A stretch of 64,000 nucleotides of DNA. Source: Clostridium sp. AF27-2AA. Its GTDB lineage: Bacteria > Bacillota > Clostridia > Lachnospirales > Lachnospiraceae. The stretch is from assembly GCF_003478505.1 (NCBI RefSeq), contig NZ_QUFI01000005.1, forward strand, positions 1 to 64,000, given 5' to 3'. The notes below the pieces were generated by a model, which had not been told where the DNA came from, ran no database searches, and worked only from the letters and a program-made list of their open reading frames with translations. The position numbers and the translations under genes were made by a program. Below, piece after piece: positions 18,009-27,628 of the stretch (position 1 is the stretch's first letter; each line of letters opens with the position of its first letter).

Positions 18009-18051
18009 AAGGAGAAGGCGTCTGTCAGCGGCAGACGCCTTCTCCTTTTTT
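18009..18051 (+). terminator. Strong terminator after trmL
   Basis: A perfect 16-bp stem (AAGGAGAAGGCGTCTG and complement) with a 7-base loop is followed by TTTT. Confidence 0.92.
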
Positions 18052-18063
18052 AACATATAAATA

Positions 18064-18169
18064 ATGCACAAAACAATCATGCACAAAACAAATTTATTAT
18101 ACAAAGTTCAGAATTACAAAAGAAAAGTCAGAAATACAAATGGAAAAACGCACAAAGACATCATATAAT
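18064..18169 (+). promoter_or_regulatory. Promoter region of the ABC importer with AraC-type direct repeats
   Basis: TATAAT at 18164-18169 has a poor -35 (TGGAAA, 18141-18146). Immediately upstream are two direct repeats, TCAGAATTACAAA (18108-18120) and TCAGAAATACAAA (18128-18140). They match at 12 of 13 bases with a 20-base period. A further perfect repeat, ATGCACAAAACAA, occurs at 18064 and 18079. Direct repeats abutting a weak -35 are typical of activation by AraC-family regulators; one is encoded at 26.8 kb. About 140 bases of leader separate the promoter from the first gene. Confidence 0.55.
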
Positions 18170-18315
18170 AAGAGTATCTTAAGGGAAAAACTTATAGTTC
18201 ACAAAAATGCGGACTGTAACGAGGCACAGCTGCTCATTCGCTCACAGCAGGCCATCCCGGGGAACGTGATATAAGAACGTGAATTTAAGCAGAACGTGAA
18301 AAGGAGAGAGGTATT

Positions 18316-19434
18316 ATGAAAAAACGTTGGTTAGCAGCATCACTGGCAGCACTTATGGCACTGAGTATGACCGCATGTGGCGGCGGAAAGGCAGCAGAGA
18401 CCACTGCAGCACCGGCAGAGACTAAGGTGGAAGAGACAAAAGCAGAAGAATCCAAGGCTGAGGACGCTTCCAAAGAGGAGAAAGCAGAGAAGGCTCCGGA
18501 AGATTACACCGGCAGCGTGGTTGTTTATTCCCCGCATGACGCAGATCCGCTGAATGCAGGTGTAAACCTCTTCATGGAGAAATATCCGAACGTTAAGGTA
18601 GAGGTAGTAGCAGCCGGAACCGGTGAGCTTTGTAACCGAATCGCGGCAGAGTCCGCAAACCCGATCGCAGATGTATTATGGGGCGGCGGCGCAGACTCCC
18701 TGGCAGCATTCAAAGAGTACTTCCAGCCGTATGTATGCGCAAACGATGAGTTCATCGGTGACGCATACAAAGATCCGGATGGTCTGTGGATCGGTGAGAG
18801 TCCGCTTCCGATGGTTATCTTCTATAACAAGGACCTGATCGAGAAAGATGGTTTAACCATTCCGGAGTCCTGGGAAGACCTGACCAAACCGGAGTGGAAG
18901 GGCAAAATTGCTTACTGTCTGCCGTCTAAATCTGGTTCCGCATACACCCAGCTCTGCACCATGATCCTTGGACATGGCGGCAAGGAAGCCGGATGGGATT
19001 TCATCAAGAAACTGTATGACAATCTGGATGGCAAGATCGTTGACTCCTCAGGTAAGTGCCACAAGATGGTAGCTGACGGTGAGTTCTATGTAGGTATCAC
19101 CATTGAGAAATCCGCAATCAAATACGCAGACGATCCGTCCGTTGGATTTGTATATCCGAAAGATGGCACCAGCGCAGTTCCGGATGGTGTTGCACTGGTT
19201 AAGGGATGCCCGAACGAAGAGAACGCGAAACTGTTCATCGATTTCGTTACCTCCAAAGAATGCCAGACCGAGCAGAGTGAGAACTGGGGACGTCGTCCGG
19301 TTCGCAGCGATATGGAAGTTGGCGCAGGCATGGCAAAACTGGATGATCTTGTTTTAGTTGATTATGACTTTGACTGGGCAGCAAATGAGAAGGAAGCAAA
19401 CATCGAGCACTTCAACGATATCATGGTAGATTAA
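18316..19434 (+). CDS. ABC importer substrate-binding lipoprotein, iron/sugar-phosphate (AfuA) family
   Basis: A lipoprotein signal (lipobox SMTAC) is followed by a Glu/Lys/Ala-rich linker to about residue 62. A family 1 solute-binding fold follows, beginning VVVYSPHDADPLNAGVNLF. It includes ADVLWGGGADSL, GESPLPMVIFYNKDLI, WEDLTKPEWKGKIAY and GITIEKSAIKYA. Members bind Fe(III), phosphonates or, as shown for AfuA, sugar phosphates. The downstream phosphohexomutase and HptASR-like sensor genes favour a phosphorylated sugar here, which is an inference. Strong AAGGAGAGAGG site. Confidence 0.88.
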   Translation: MKKRWLAASLAALMALSMTACGGGKAAETTAAPAETKVEETKAEESKAEDASKEEKAEKAPEDYTGSVVVYSPHDADPLNAGVNLFMEKYPNVKVEVVAAGTGELCNRIAAESANPIADVLWGGGADSLAAFKEYFQPYVCANDEFIGDAYKDPDGLWIGESPLPMVIFYNKDLIEKDGLTIPESWEDLTKPEWKGKIAYCLPSKSGSAYTQLCTMILGHGGKEAGWDFIKKLYDNLDGKIVDSSGKCHKMVADGEFYVGITIEKSAIKYADDPSVGFVYPKDGTSAVPDGVALVKGCPNEENAKLFIDFVTSKECQTEQSENWGRRPVRSDMEVGAGMAKLDDLVLVDYDFDWAANEKEANIEHFNDIMVD

Positions 19435-19530
19435 TGGCACGGTTCAGAATCGGTTTCGGGAATGACGGAAACGGAAGATGAGAACATGTGACAGAGTACG
19501 ACAAGTAAATAGCTGAGCGAAAACGGAGAG

Positions 19531-19563
19531 ACTGCCTTGCCCCAAGCGGGTGGGCAGCCTTTT
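19531..19563 (+). terminator. Intercistronic hairpin between binding protein and ATPase genes
   Basis: CTGCC pairs with GGCAG, extended by CCC/GGG inside, followed by CCTTTT. It could partially terminate or protect the mRNA so that more binding protein than membrane components is made. Confidence 0.45.
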
Positions 19564-19667
19564 CGGTTAAGGGGAAAAATGGTCAGAGCGGATTTTGAAA
19601 TGCAGGCCAGTCTCTGGTTCGCAGGGCAATGGGAGTTACAGAACAAAACAGGAATGGAGGAATGAAT

Positions 19668-20747
19668 ATGAGTCATGCAGTCATCATAAAGAAAGCCGTA
19701 AAAAAATACGGAAACTTTACCGCATTAAACGGGGTGGATCTGGAAATTAAGCCCGGTGAATTCTTTACACTGCTGGGGCCGTCCGGCTGCGGCAAGACCA
19801 CCCTGCTGCGCATGATCGCGGGATTCAACAGTGTGGACGGCGGCGAAATCTGTTTCGATGACAAGGTCATCAACAATCTGGAAGCCCACAAGCGTGATAT
19901 CGGTATGGTGTTCCAGAACTATGCCATCTTCCCACATCTGACGGTGGCTGAGAACGTGGCTTACGGTCTGAAGGCAAAGAAATGCCCGAAGGATCAGATC
20001 CCTGGCAAGGTAGAAGAGGCACTGGAGCTTGTGCAGATCAGTAAATTAAAAGACAGAAAGCCCAACGAGCTTTCCGGTGGCCAGCAGCAGCGCGTTGCTC
20101 TGGCGCGTGCGTTCGTTATTGAACCGGGAGTTCTTCTGATGGATGAGCCGCTTTCCAATCTGGACGCAAAGCTGCGTGTGCAGATGAGAACTGCCATTAA
20201 GAAGCTGCAGAGAAGACTCGGCATTACTACCATTTATGTTACCCATGACCAGGAAGAGGCACTGGCGATTTCTGACCGCATCGCAGTTATGAAAGAGGGC
20301 AACATCATGCAGGTGGGAACTCCGGAAGCCATTTATAAAAAACCGGAGAATACCTTTGTAGCCGGATTCATTGGAGTCTCCAATTTTGTAGAGTGTGAGG
20401 TGGATGGCAAAAATCCGGAGGCAGCAGTCTTAAATATCAAGGATGAGTGCAGTATTACCTGTAAACTGAAAAAGCCGTTCTCTGGCAAGGGCATCATCTC
20501 CGCGAGACCGGAGCAGCTGTTCTTTGATGAGAGCAACGGACTTCCGGGCAAGATCGTGATGTCCACCTTTCTGGGGGATTTCATTGAATATGAGATTGAA
20601 CTGAACAATGGGCAGACCCTGCAGCTTAACGAGTACACCAAGGATGTTCAGACAGTCCGCCCAGACGGCGAGCAGGTAAAGGTCAACTTTGACATCAACG
20701 CAGTGGGCGTATACGATGCAGCAACCCAGGAGGTGATTTCATGGTAA
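19668..20747 (+). CDS. ABC transporter ATP-binding protein (FbpC/AfuC-like)
   Basis: The 359-residue ATPase has Walker [10 protein letters not shown], signature [14 protein letters not shown], Walker [17 protein letters not shown] and the H-loop [12 protein letters not shown]-terminal TOBE-like regulatory domain (about 240-359) is typical of iron, polyamine and sugar-phosphate importers. The ATG at 19668 is preferred because GGAGG lies 7 bases ahead; an earlier in-frame ATG is too close. Its stop overlaps the permease start by seven bases. Confidence 0.92.
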   Translation: MSHAVIIKKAVKKYGNFTALNGVDLEIKPGEFFTLLGPSGCGKTTLLRMIAGFNSVDGGEICFDDKVINNLEAHKRDIGMVFQNYAIFPHLTVAENVAYGLKAKKCPKDQIPGKVEEALELVQISKLKDRKPNELSGGQQQRVALARAFVIEPGVLLMDEPLSNLDAKLRVQMRTAIKKLQRRLGITTIYVTHDQEEALAISDRIAVMKEGNIMQVGTPEAIYKKPENTFVAGFIGVSNFVECEVDGKNPEAAVLNIKDECSITCKLKKPFSGKGIISARPEQLFFDESNGLPGKIVMSTFLGDFIEYEIELNNGQTLQLNEYTKDVQTVRPDGEQVKVNFDINAVGVYDAATQEVISW

Positions 20748-22393
20748 CATCCCGGAAAAAACTGGATTTCTGGTTCTGGGTTAAGGTGGTAGTCATTGGC
20801 TTTATGCTAATCTTTCTGATCTACCCCTTCTGCACCCTGATCACCCGAAGCTTTTTCTCCAACAAGACAGCCGGCTTCACCTTTGAGAACTATATCCGGT
20901 TCTTCACGAAGAAGTATTATTACTCAGCATTGGGACGAAGCCTGTTCGTATCCATCGTGACCACCTGTACCACACTTTTGGTGGGAGTTCCGATCGCGTA
21001 CCTTATGTCCCGCTACAATGTGTTTGGCAAAAACTTCATTCACATTTTTATCATCATGAGTCTTATGAGCCCGCCGTTCATCGGTGCTTACAGCTGGATC
21101 ATGCTGTTTGGCCGCGCGGGTTTTGTGACAAAGCTGTTTGCGAATATCGGCATTCATCTGCCGAGTATTTATGGCAAGCTGGGTATCATCCTGGTATTTA
21201 CGTTTAAGCTTTTCCCATACGTGTACCTGTATACATCGGGGGCTATGGGAAGTATCGACTCCAGTATTGAAGAAGCGGCAGAGAACCTGGGCAGCAACAA
21301 GCTGCGCCGTCTCTTAACCATCACGCTTCCGGTTGTGGCTCCGTCCATTGCGGCAGGTGCCATCATGGTATTCATGACCAGTCTGGCAGATTTCGGTACC
21401 CCGATGCTGATCGGTGAAGGCTATATGGTTCTTCCGGTTCTGGTATACAACGAGTACATGAGTGAGATCGGCGGTAATGCCCATCTGGCCAGTGCCCTTT
21501 CTGTCGTTGTGGTACTCTGCTCCACTACCGTGCTTTTGGTTCAGAAGTATTTCGTGAGCCGCAAAAACTACGTGATGACCGCTATGCGTCCGCCGAAGGA
21601 AGAAGTGCTTCACGGCGGCAAACGTTTCCTGGTTACCCTGCCGGTACTGCTGGTTACCCTGATCGGCATTATGCCGCAGATCGTGGTGATTGTCAGCAGC
21701 TTTATCAAATGTGATTTCACCGGTTTCCAGAAGGGCTTCAGCCTGGACAGCTATGTGACGATCTTTAACCGCCTGTGGACCAACATCCGCAACACCTTCG
21801 TATTCTCTTCCATTGCGATCGTGTTCATCATCATCCTGGGCATGCTGATCTCTTACATTGTTGTGCGCCAGAAAGGCGTGGCAGGCCAGCTGATGGATCT
21901 GTTGATCATGTTCCCGTTCGTTATTCCGGGCGCAGTTCTTGGTATCAGCTTAATTGTTGCCTTTAATAAGCAGCCGGTGATCCTGACCGGTACCGCGATG
22001 ATCATGATCATTGCGTTTATCGTCCGCAAGCTGCCTTACACGGTCCGTTCCGGCAGCGCGTTCCTGCAGCAGATGGATGTGAGCGTGGAAGAGGCCTCCA
22101 TCAGCCTGGGCGTGTCCCCGATGAAGACCTTTGTAAATGTAACCGCAAGACTGATGGCTCCAGGCGTTCTCTCCGGCGCGATCTTAAGCTGGATTACCTG
22201 TATCAATGAGCTGTCCTCCAGCGTTATGCTGTACGGCGGCAAGACCAGTACCATTTCTGTTGCGATTTATACAGAGGTTGTACGAAACAGCTTTGGTACC
22301 GCGGCGGCCCTGGCGTCCATTCTGACCGTCAGCACCGTGATTTCCCTTCTGATCTTCTTAAAAGTCAGCAAGGGCAAGGTATCGGTTGTCTGA
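20741..22393 (+). CDS. ABC transporter permease with two fused BPD domains (FbpB/AfuB-like)
   Basis: A 550-residue polytopic protein with about 12 membrane spans and two binding-protein-dependent permease repeats. Each half has an EAA-type loop: SIEEAAENLGSNKLRRLLTI and VEEASISLGVSPMKTFVNV. One polypeptide therefore forms the whole transmembrane channel, as in FbpB and AfuB. It is translationally coupled to the ATPase gene. A GC-rich hairpin follows before the mutase gene. Confidence 0.92.
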   Translation: MVTSRKKLDFWFWVKVVVIGFMLIFLIYPFCTLITRSFFSNKTAGFTFENYIRFFTKKYYYSALGRSLFVSIVTTCTTLLVGVPIAYLMSRYNVFGKNFIHIFIIMSLMSPPFIGAYSWIMLFGRAGFVTKLFANIGIHLPSIYGKLGIILVFTFKLFPYVYLYTSGAMGSIDSSIEEAAENLGSNKLRRLLTITLPVVAPSIAAGAIMVFMTSLADFGTPMLIGEGYMVLPVLVYNEYMSEIGGNAHLASALSVVVVLCSTTVLLVQKYFVSRKNYVMTAMRPPKEEVLHGGKRFLVTLPVLLVTLIGIMPQIVVIVSSFIKCDFTGFQKGFSLDSYVTIFNRLWTNIRNTFVFSSIAIVFIIILGMLISYIVVRQKGVAGQLMDLLIMFPFVIPGAVLGISLIVAFNKQPVILTGTAMIMIIAFIVRKLPYTVRSGSAFLQQMDVSVEEASISLGVSPMKTFVNVTARLMAPGVLSGAILSWITCINELSSSVMLYGGKTSTISVAIYTEVVRNSFGTAAALASILTVSTVISLLIFLKVSKGKVSVV

Positions 22394-22406
22394 TTCGGAA
22401 ACAGTT

Positions 22407-22444
22407 AGAGCGTTCGGCGGTCTGAGAGGCCGCCGGAGCTCTTT
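22407..22444 (+). terminator. Hairpin between permease and phosphohexomutase genes
   Basis: AGAGC...GCTCT and CGGCGG...CCGCCG form a two-part stem followed only by TTTC. The weak T-run suggests partial termination or read-through into the mutase gene. Confidence 0.4.
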
Positions 22445-22462
22445 CAAAAGCGAGGTGTGGTT

Positions 22463-23902
22463 ATGATAAAATTTGGCACTGGTGGCTGGAGAGCCATCAT
22501 TGGCGAAGAATTTACGAAAGAAAACATTCAGAAGCTTGCACTGGCCATGTCTTTGAAAATCAAGGCAGAGCATGTGGAGGACAAGCCGGTGGTGATCGGT
22601 TATGACCGGCGCTTCCTTTCCAAAGAGGCTGTCATCTGGTCCTGCGAGATTTTTGGGCAGCAGGGAATCAAGGTGCTGTTTGTGGACCGCAGTTCTCCGA
22701 CACCGCTCATCATGTTCTATGTGATGAAGCATGATCTCAGCTACGGCATGATGGTAACGGCCAGCCATAACCCGGCCATCTACAACGGCATCAAGGTATT
22801 TACCAAAGGCGGACGCGATGCGGATGAGCATCAGACCGCGGACATTGAGAGATATCTGGAGCAGGCAGACAAGCTCTACGTGCCGGACCTGGAGGAGAAC
22901 GGGCAGATGCCGCCGCATGCATACCAGGAGCTGGTAAAGAGCGGCCAGGTGGTGGAGATGAATCCCATGAATGAATACCTGGACAACATCATCTCCCTCA
23001 TCAATCTGGATGCCATCCGGGAACGGGATCTGCGCATAGCCATCGACCCAATGTACGGCGTGAGCCTGACGGCGCTCTGCACCATTCTTTCTATTGCAAG
23101 ATGTGCGGTGGAGACCATCAACGCCCAGCATGACACGCTGTTTGGCGGTAAAATGCCGGCCCCGACCGAGAGCACGCTGCGCAATCTGCAAAACTATGTG
23201 CTGGACCGATACTGTGACATCGGTATTGCCACCGATGGTGATGCGGACCGTCTGGGTGTGATTGATGATAAGGGACATTACCTTCACGCAAATACCATTC
23301 TGGTCATGCTGTATTATTATCTGCTGAAATACCGCGGCTGGCGCGGCCCGGCGGTGCGCAACCTGTCTACTACCCATGTGCTGGACAAGGTGGCAGAGAG
23401 CTTCGGCCAGAAATGCTATGAGGTGCCGGTGGGCTTTAAGTATATTTCCGCAAAGATGCAGGAGACCGATGCTATCATTGGCGGCGAATCCTCCGGCGGT
23501 CTGACGGTGAAGGGCCATATCCATGGCAAGGATGGTATTTACGCGGCTTCCCTTCTGGTGGAGATGATGGCAGTCAGCGGCAAGAAGCTTTCTGAGATTG
23601 CTGAGGACATCCGCAAGGAGTACGGCGAGATCCACATGGAAGAGCGCGCGTACCGTTTCACGGCAGAGGAAAAGGAACGCATCCACAAGACCCTGATGAT
23701 GGACCAGGCATTGCCGGAGATCCCATTTGAGATTGATCATGTTTCCTACATGGACGGCTGCAAGGTTTACTTAAAAAATGGAGGCTGGGTCAGCGCCCGG
23801 TTCTCCGGAACGGAACCGCTGCTTCGCATCTTCTGTGAGATGCAGACGGAGCATGAAGCTGTGCTGCTCTGTGAATTATTTGAGACGTTTTTGGGACTGT
23901 AA
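22463..23902 (+). CDS. Phosphoglucomutase/phosphomannomutase family protein
   Basis: A 479-residue alpha-D-phosphohexomutase. It has the phosphoserine loop MMVTASHNPAIYNG, metal loop TDGDADRLG, sugar loop GGESSGGL and phosphate loop RFSGTEPLLRIF. It interconverts hexose 1- and 6-phosphates; glucose versus mannose preference cannot be decided. It lies directly after a sugar-phosphate-type importer, so it may process the imported substrate. The ATG at 22463 follows GCGAGGTG and is preferred to the GTG six bases earlier. Confidence 0.9.
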   Translation: MIKFGTGGWRAIIGEEFTKENIQKLALAMSLKIKAEHVEDKPVVIGYDRRFLSKEAVIWSCEIFGQQGIKVLFVDRSSPTPLIMFYVMKHDLSYGMMVTASHNPAIYNGIKVFTKGGRDADEHQTADIERYLEQADKLYVPDLEENGQMPPHAYQELVKSGQVVEMNPMNEYLDNIISLINLDAIRERDLRIAIDPMYGVSLTALCTILSIARCAVETINAQHDTLFGGKMPAPTESTLRNLQNYVLDRYCDIGIATDGDADRLGVIDDKGHYLHANTILVMLYYYLLKYRGWRGPAVRNLSTTHVLDKVAESFGQKCYEVPVGFKYISAKMQETDAIIGGESSGGLTVKGHIHGKDGIYAASLLVEMMAVSGKKLSEIAEDIRKEYGEIHMEERAYRFTAEEKERIHKTLMMDQALPEIPFEIDHVSYMDGCKVYLKNGGWVSARFSGTEPLLRIFCEMQTEHEAVLLCELFETFLGL

Positions 23903-23939
23903 ATGTCCTGCAAAATCTCCGTTTTTCCGGGATTTCTGC

Positions 23940-23945
23940 TATAAT
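23940..23945 (+). promoter_or_regulatory. Possible promoter for the sensor operon
   Basis: A TATAAT hexamer lies 120 bases ahead of the lipoprotein gene with no good -35. Downstream, AAATCC near 23980 can pair with GGATTT before a T-run near 24030, so a leader attenuator is possible. Confidence 0.3.
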
Positions 23946-24066
23946 ATAGTGATAAAGCCGTATCAGTGAAGATGCGGGAAATCCATGAAGTCACGAAAAT
24001 GGCAGAAGTCCGGAGAACGGGGATTTTTTTGTTTTGAAATGACTGAAGTTTGAGGGGAATGACTGG

Positions 24067-25119
24067 ATGAAAAGCAGAAACTTTGGAAAAACGGCATTTT
24101 TCGTTTTGGCAGTGTTTATTTCCGGCTGTGGGCGCAGGACGGAGCCGCCGCTTACGCGGCAGGCAGATCTGGTGATTTGTACGGATCTGGAACTTCCGGT
24201 TTATGAGCCGGTGGTAAAGGAATTTGAAGAGCGTACCGGTCTGACAGTTGAAGTGCAGGCGGGAACATCGGAAGAGATCCGGACCTGGTTTGCGCAGGAA
24301 CAGACAGAGCGAAACGGAGATGGAAAGCCCGGACCGGATCAGCCGGCAGAATGGGATCTGGCCTTTGGTGTGAACACAGAACTTCTGGATGAATATAAAG
24401 AGCTGTGGTTTCCCTGTGAGAGCAGTGAGACCAAAATGCTGGACAGCTGGTATGTGTCACCGGACCATGTCTGGACCGGTTTTTCAGTATTGCCGCTGGT
24501 AATCATGTACAACACCAATGTGGTGACCTACAGGGAGCTTCCGGTGGGCTGGGAGAGTCTGCTGGAGCCCCGGTGGCAGGGACGTGTGGCCTTTGCGGAT
24601 CCGGAGCAGTCTGATGTATCTGCCCTGGCACTTGCGGCAGCCATGCTTGGCAGTCAGAGCGGTGAGGCTTATATTGAAAAACTGGCAGAAAATCTGAATT
24701 ATGAGGTCTTAAAAAGCGTGGAGCAGGTCAATGAGGGGATCCTGGACGGGCGTTATTCGGTTGGCGTGACCACGGAGGCGGCGGCTCAGACGCTTCTCTG
24801 CGGCGGTGCCGATGTGGATTATATTTATCCTGAGGAGGGAACTGTGGCGGTGCTGGACGGCACGGCAGTCCGCGCCGGAAGTAGCCATAAAGAAGAAGCC
24901 CTGGCCTTTCTGGATTTTACGCTCAGCCGTGACGCGCAGAAGATCATGGCCGTGAGTCGGAACCGCCGTTCCGTGCGGACGGACACGGCTGCGGAAAAGG
25001 GCATGGATCCGATGGAAAAGCTGCCGCTTTCAGAGGCAGGATGGGCTGAGCTTTCGGAAGCAAAACGGCAGGCAGATATGTTGTGGCAGCAGGCAGACGG
25101 AAGGGAGGGCGGAGCATGA
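24067..25119 (+). CDS. Solute-binding lipoprotein, HptA/AfuA-like, probable sensor subunit
   Basis: Lipobox FISGC leads a family 1 solute-binding fold related to the importer binding protein at 18.3 kb. Shared features include LPLVIMYNTNVV, WQGRVAFADPEQSDVSALALA, SVGVTTEAAAQTLL and EALAFLDFTLSRDA. It is encoded directly before and overlapping a YesM-like kinase rather than beside the transporter. In Staphylococcus, HptA plays this part, presenting glucose-6-phosphate to HptS/HptR. A sensing role is therefore inferred here. Confidence 0.82.
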   Translation: MKSRNFGKTAFFVLAVFISGCGRRTEPPLTRQADLVICTDLELPVYEPVVKEFEERTGLTVEVQAGTSEEIRTWFAQEQTERNGDGKPGPDQPAEWDLAFGVNTELLDEYKELWFPCESSETKMLDSWYVSPDHVWTGFSVLPLVIMYNTNVVTYRELPVGWESLLEPRWQGRVAFADPEQSDVSALALAAAMLGSQSGEAYIEKLAENLNYEVLKSVEQVNEGILDGRYSVGVTTEAAAQTLLCGGADVDYIYPEEGTVAVLDGTAVRAGSSHKEEALAFLDFTLSRDAQKIMAVSRNRRSVRTDTAAEKGMDPMEKLPLSEAGWAELSEAKRQADMLWQQADGREGGA

Positions 25120-26786
25120 AGCAAAAAACCCTTTCGTTCCGGGACCAGGTTTTTCTGGCCTGCTTTCTGGTAACACTGGTTCCGCTTCTGTTAACCAGCG
25201 TGGTCATGGTGCGGCTGTTTACAGCTTCCCTGAACCGCCAGAGTGAGCAGGAGGCGAACCGGCAGATTACGGAGATCCGCAGCCGTTTTGCAGCGCTTCT
25301 GGATGACTGTGAGGAAGCGTGCCGGGAACTTACAAGGAACGGTACCGTGTCCCGCTATATGATCGATACCACTACGATAGAAATGCAGCGGGGCATGTAC
25401 GTTTCTTTATATCAGGCCTCGCAGGAAATCTACGGACATGCCCAGATCAGTGTGTACGATGTGGGCGGAAAGCTACGGTTTACCACGGATACACTGTCGC
25501 GGGCAGATTCTCTTCCGGTGTACTGGGGTATTTTAAAGAAAGCATCCGGACAGGCGGGCATGACCTGGTACCGCACAGATCCATACCTGACACTGAATGA
25601 TGACCGTGTGCTGATGCAGGGGGCTTACGCGATAGAAAATTCCGGCGGAGCCAGGACCGGATATCTGGTGCTGGATTTTACCCGGGAAAATTTTGATAAT
25701 GTTTTCAGCGGCTTCTATTCCCAGACGGATACCATCTGGCTTCTGGATGCCCACAAGAGGCTTCTGTACTGTTCCAGATCAGACTATGATGAGACCAACA
25801 TGAATGAGGAGGAGGACACACAGTATCTGTGGATGCAGGAACCAGAGCGTGGGTTTTATGTGATCCTGTGCCGTCAGGCGCCCATCAGTTCCCCGGCCCT
25901 GCAGACGATGGGAACGGTGCTTCTGGCCATGTCCCTGTTAAGCCTGGTCCTGTCCATGATGATCTCCGGCGCGCTGACACGGAATATTGTAAAGCCGGTC
26001 AGCCAGCTGGATAAGGCCATGGAAAAGGTTAAAGCAGGAGATTTAAACATCCGTGTCCACAGTACCCGTACCGATGAACTGGGAAGGCTGACAGACAGCT
26101 TTAACGGTATGGTACGTGATCTGAAAACATATCTGGAAGAGAAGGTGCAGCAGCAGAAGGATTTAAATGAGACGACCCTGCGCCTGTATCAGACACAGTT
26201 AAATCCGCATTTTCTGTATAACACACTGGATACCATTAAGTGGAATGCCAAGATCAATCAGATCCCGGAGATTGCGGTGCTGGCGGAAAATCTGGCAGTG
26301 ATCTTAAGAAAAAGCATTTCCAGCAAGCCGTTCATCACCCTGAGAGAGGAGCTGGATACCATAGACAGCTATATCCGCATCCAGAAGATCCGGTTCAGCG
26401 GAAAGTTCCTCTATGAGACAGAGATTCCGGATGTGCTGGAAGAAAGCATGATTCCGAAGATGATCCTGCAGCCGCTGGTAGAAAATGCCATCATCCATGG
26501 CCTTGAGGGCTGCGATAATGGCTATATCTGCATTTATGCGGCTCAGAAAGACGGCGTGCTGAGCATTTCCGTGACAGATGATGGCTGCGGCATGAATCAG
26601 GATATGGTGGACTGGATCAACAGTCCGGCACCGGCAAAACGGGATGGCCATCTGGGACTTTACAATGTGATTCAGATTTTGAAGATTTACTATGGAGAAG
26701 AATATGGCATGCATGCCGAGGTGGAGGAAGACGGAACTACCGTGACGCTGCGCCTGCCATTCAGGAAGGACGTGGAACATGAATAG
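25116..26786 (+). CDS. YesM/LytS-type sensor histidine kinase
   Basis: Two membrane spans (about residues 8-30 and 265-290) flank an extracellular sensor of about 235 residues with a dCache-like pattern. A HAMP domain follows (LDKAMEKVKAGDLNIRV). The His_kinase block has QTQLNPHFLYNTLD with the phospho-accepting histidine, and the ATPase domain has LQPLVENAIIHG and DDGCGM. The ATG at 25116 overlaps the lipoprotein stop (ATGA) with GGGAGG seven bases upstream. It pairs with the response regulator that overlaps its end by eight bases. Confidence 0.93.
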   Translation: MKQKTLSFRDQVFLACFLVTLVPLLLTSVVMVRLFTASLNRQSEQEANRQITEIRSRFAALLDDCEEACRELTRNGTVSRYMIDTTTIEMQRGMYVSLYQASQEIYGHAQISVYDVGGKLRFTTDTLSRADSLPVYWGILKKASGQAGMTWYRTDPYLTLNDDRVLMQGAYAIENSGGARTGYLVLDFTRENFDNVFSGFYSQTDTIWLLDAHKRLLYCSRSDYDETNMNEEEDTQYLWMQEPERGFYVILCRQAPISSPALQTMGTVLLAMSLLSLVLSMMISGALTRNIVKPVSQLDKAMEKVKAGDLNIRVHSTRTDELGRLTDSFNGMVRDLKTYLEEKVQQQKDLNETTLRLYQTQLNPHFLYNTLDTIKWNAKINQIPEIAVLAENLAVILRKSISSKPFITLREELDTIDSYIRIQKIRFSGKFLYETEIPDVLEESMIPKMILQPLVENAIIHGLEGCDNGYICIYAAQKDGVLSISVTDDGCGMNQDMVDWINSPAPAKRDGHLGLYNVIQILKIYYGEEYGMHAEVEEDGTTVTLRLPFRKDVEHE

Positions 26787-27540
26787 AGTAGTAGTGGTGG
26801 AAGATGAGACCATGGCGCGCAAAGGCATTATCCTGACCATTGACTGGTCAGCGCTAGGATGCGTCATCGTGGGGGAAGCTGCCAATGGAGAAGAGGGAGC
26901 GGCACTGGTGGAGCGCCTTTCGCCGGATATTGTGGTGACGGATGTGAAGATGCCCCGCATGGATGGCGTGGAGATGATCGCGAAGCTGCGGGAAAATGGC
27001 TGCCAGACAAAGTTTATCATCCTGACAGCCTACAGTGATTTTAAATATGCCCAGAGCGCCCTGCGCCTTGGGGTGAGTGACTATCTGCTGAAACCGTTAA
27101 AAGACGGGGAACTGGAGGCAGCAGTCCGCCATATTCAGGGACAGGAAGAAGCGCGGGAGACGAAAGAGGCAGAGGAACAGGACATGCCAGTGATCCGGTT
27201 GAGTTCGGTGAAAAATACGAAAAATAAATATGTAGAGCAGGCGGTGCAGCAAATCCGGGAGCATTACCAGGAAGATATCAATATCAGCACAGTGGCTGGA
27301 GAGCTGGAAATCAGTGAGGGATATTTAAGCCGGGTATTTAAGAAGGAAACGGACTATACCTTTACCAGCTACCTCACCCTGTACCGGATGAAAAAGGCAA
27401 TGACTCTTTTAAAGGACTGCCGGGTGAAGGTTTATGAAGTCGCAGAGCAGGTGGGATATTCTGACACAGCGTATTTCAGCGCCCAGTTTAAGAAAGTGAC
27501 AGGAATCTCTCCGTCTGAATACCAGGACCGCAGCCGGTAA
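26779..27540 (+). CDS. AraC-type response regulator (YesN/HptR-like)
   Basis: The receiver domain (1-120) has VVEDE, VVTDVKMPRMDG with the phospho-Asp, TAYSD and KPL. The C-terminal AraC domain (about 150-253) has two helix-turn-helix motifs: TVAGELEISEGYLSRVFKKE and EVAEQVGYSDTAYFSAQFKK. It would act on direct-repeat operators, such as the pair at 18108-18140 upstream of the importer. A strong-looking promoter and small transcript follow. Confidence 0.93.
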   Translation: MNRVVVVEDETMARKGIILTIDWSALGCVIVGEAANGEEGAALVERLSPDIVVTDVKMPRMDGVEMIAKLRENGCQTKFIILTAYSDFKYAQSALRLGVSDYLLKPLKDGELEAAVRHIQGQEEARETKEAEEQDMPVIRLSSVKNTKNKYVEQAVQQIREHYQEDINISTVAGELEISEGYLSRVFKKETDYTFTSYLTLYRMKKAMTLLKDCRVKVYEVAEQVGYSDTAYFSAQFKKVTGISPSEYQDRSR

Positions 27541-27628
27541 GCCAGAGGCGCAGCTTCAGCGGGACAATGCCGGAAACAGTGCGTACAAAAAGAAATACAA
27601 AAAAATTAAAAAAATTTGGAAAAAGGGG

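Noticed and set aside
22358..23740. 460-residue open frame on the minus strand
   Set aside because: It runs antisense across the phosphohexomutase, which has all catalytic motifs and good ribosome binding; the antisense product matches nothing and is His/Arg-rich as expected for a shadow frame.
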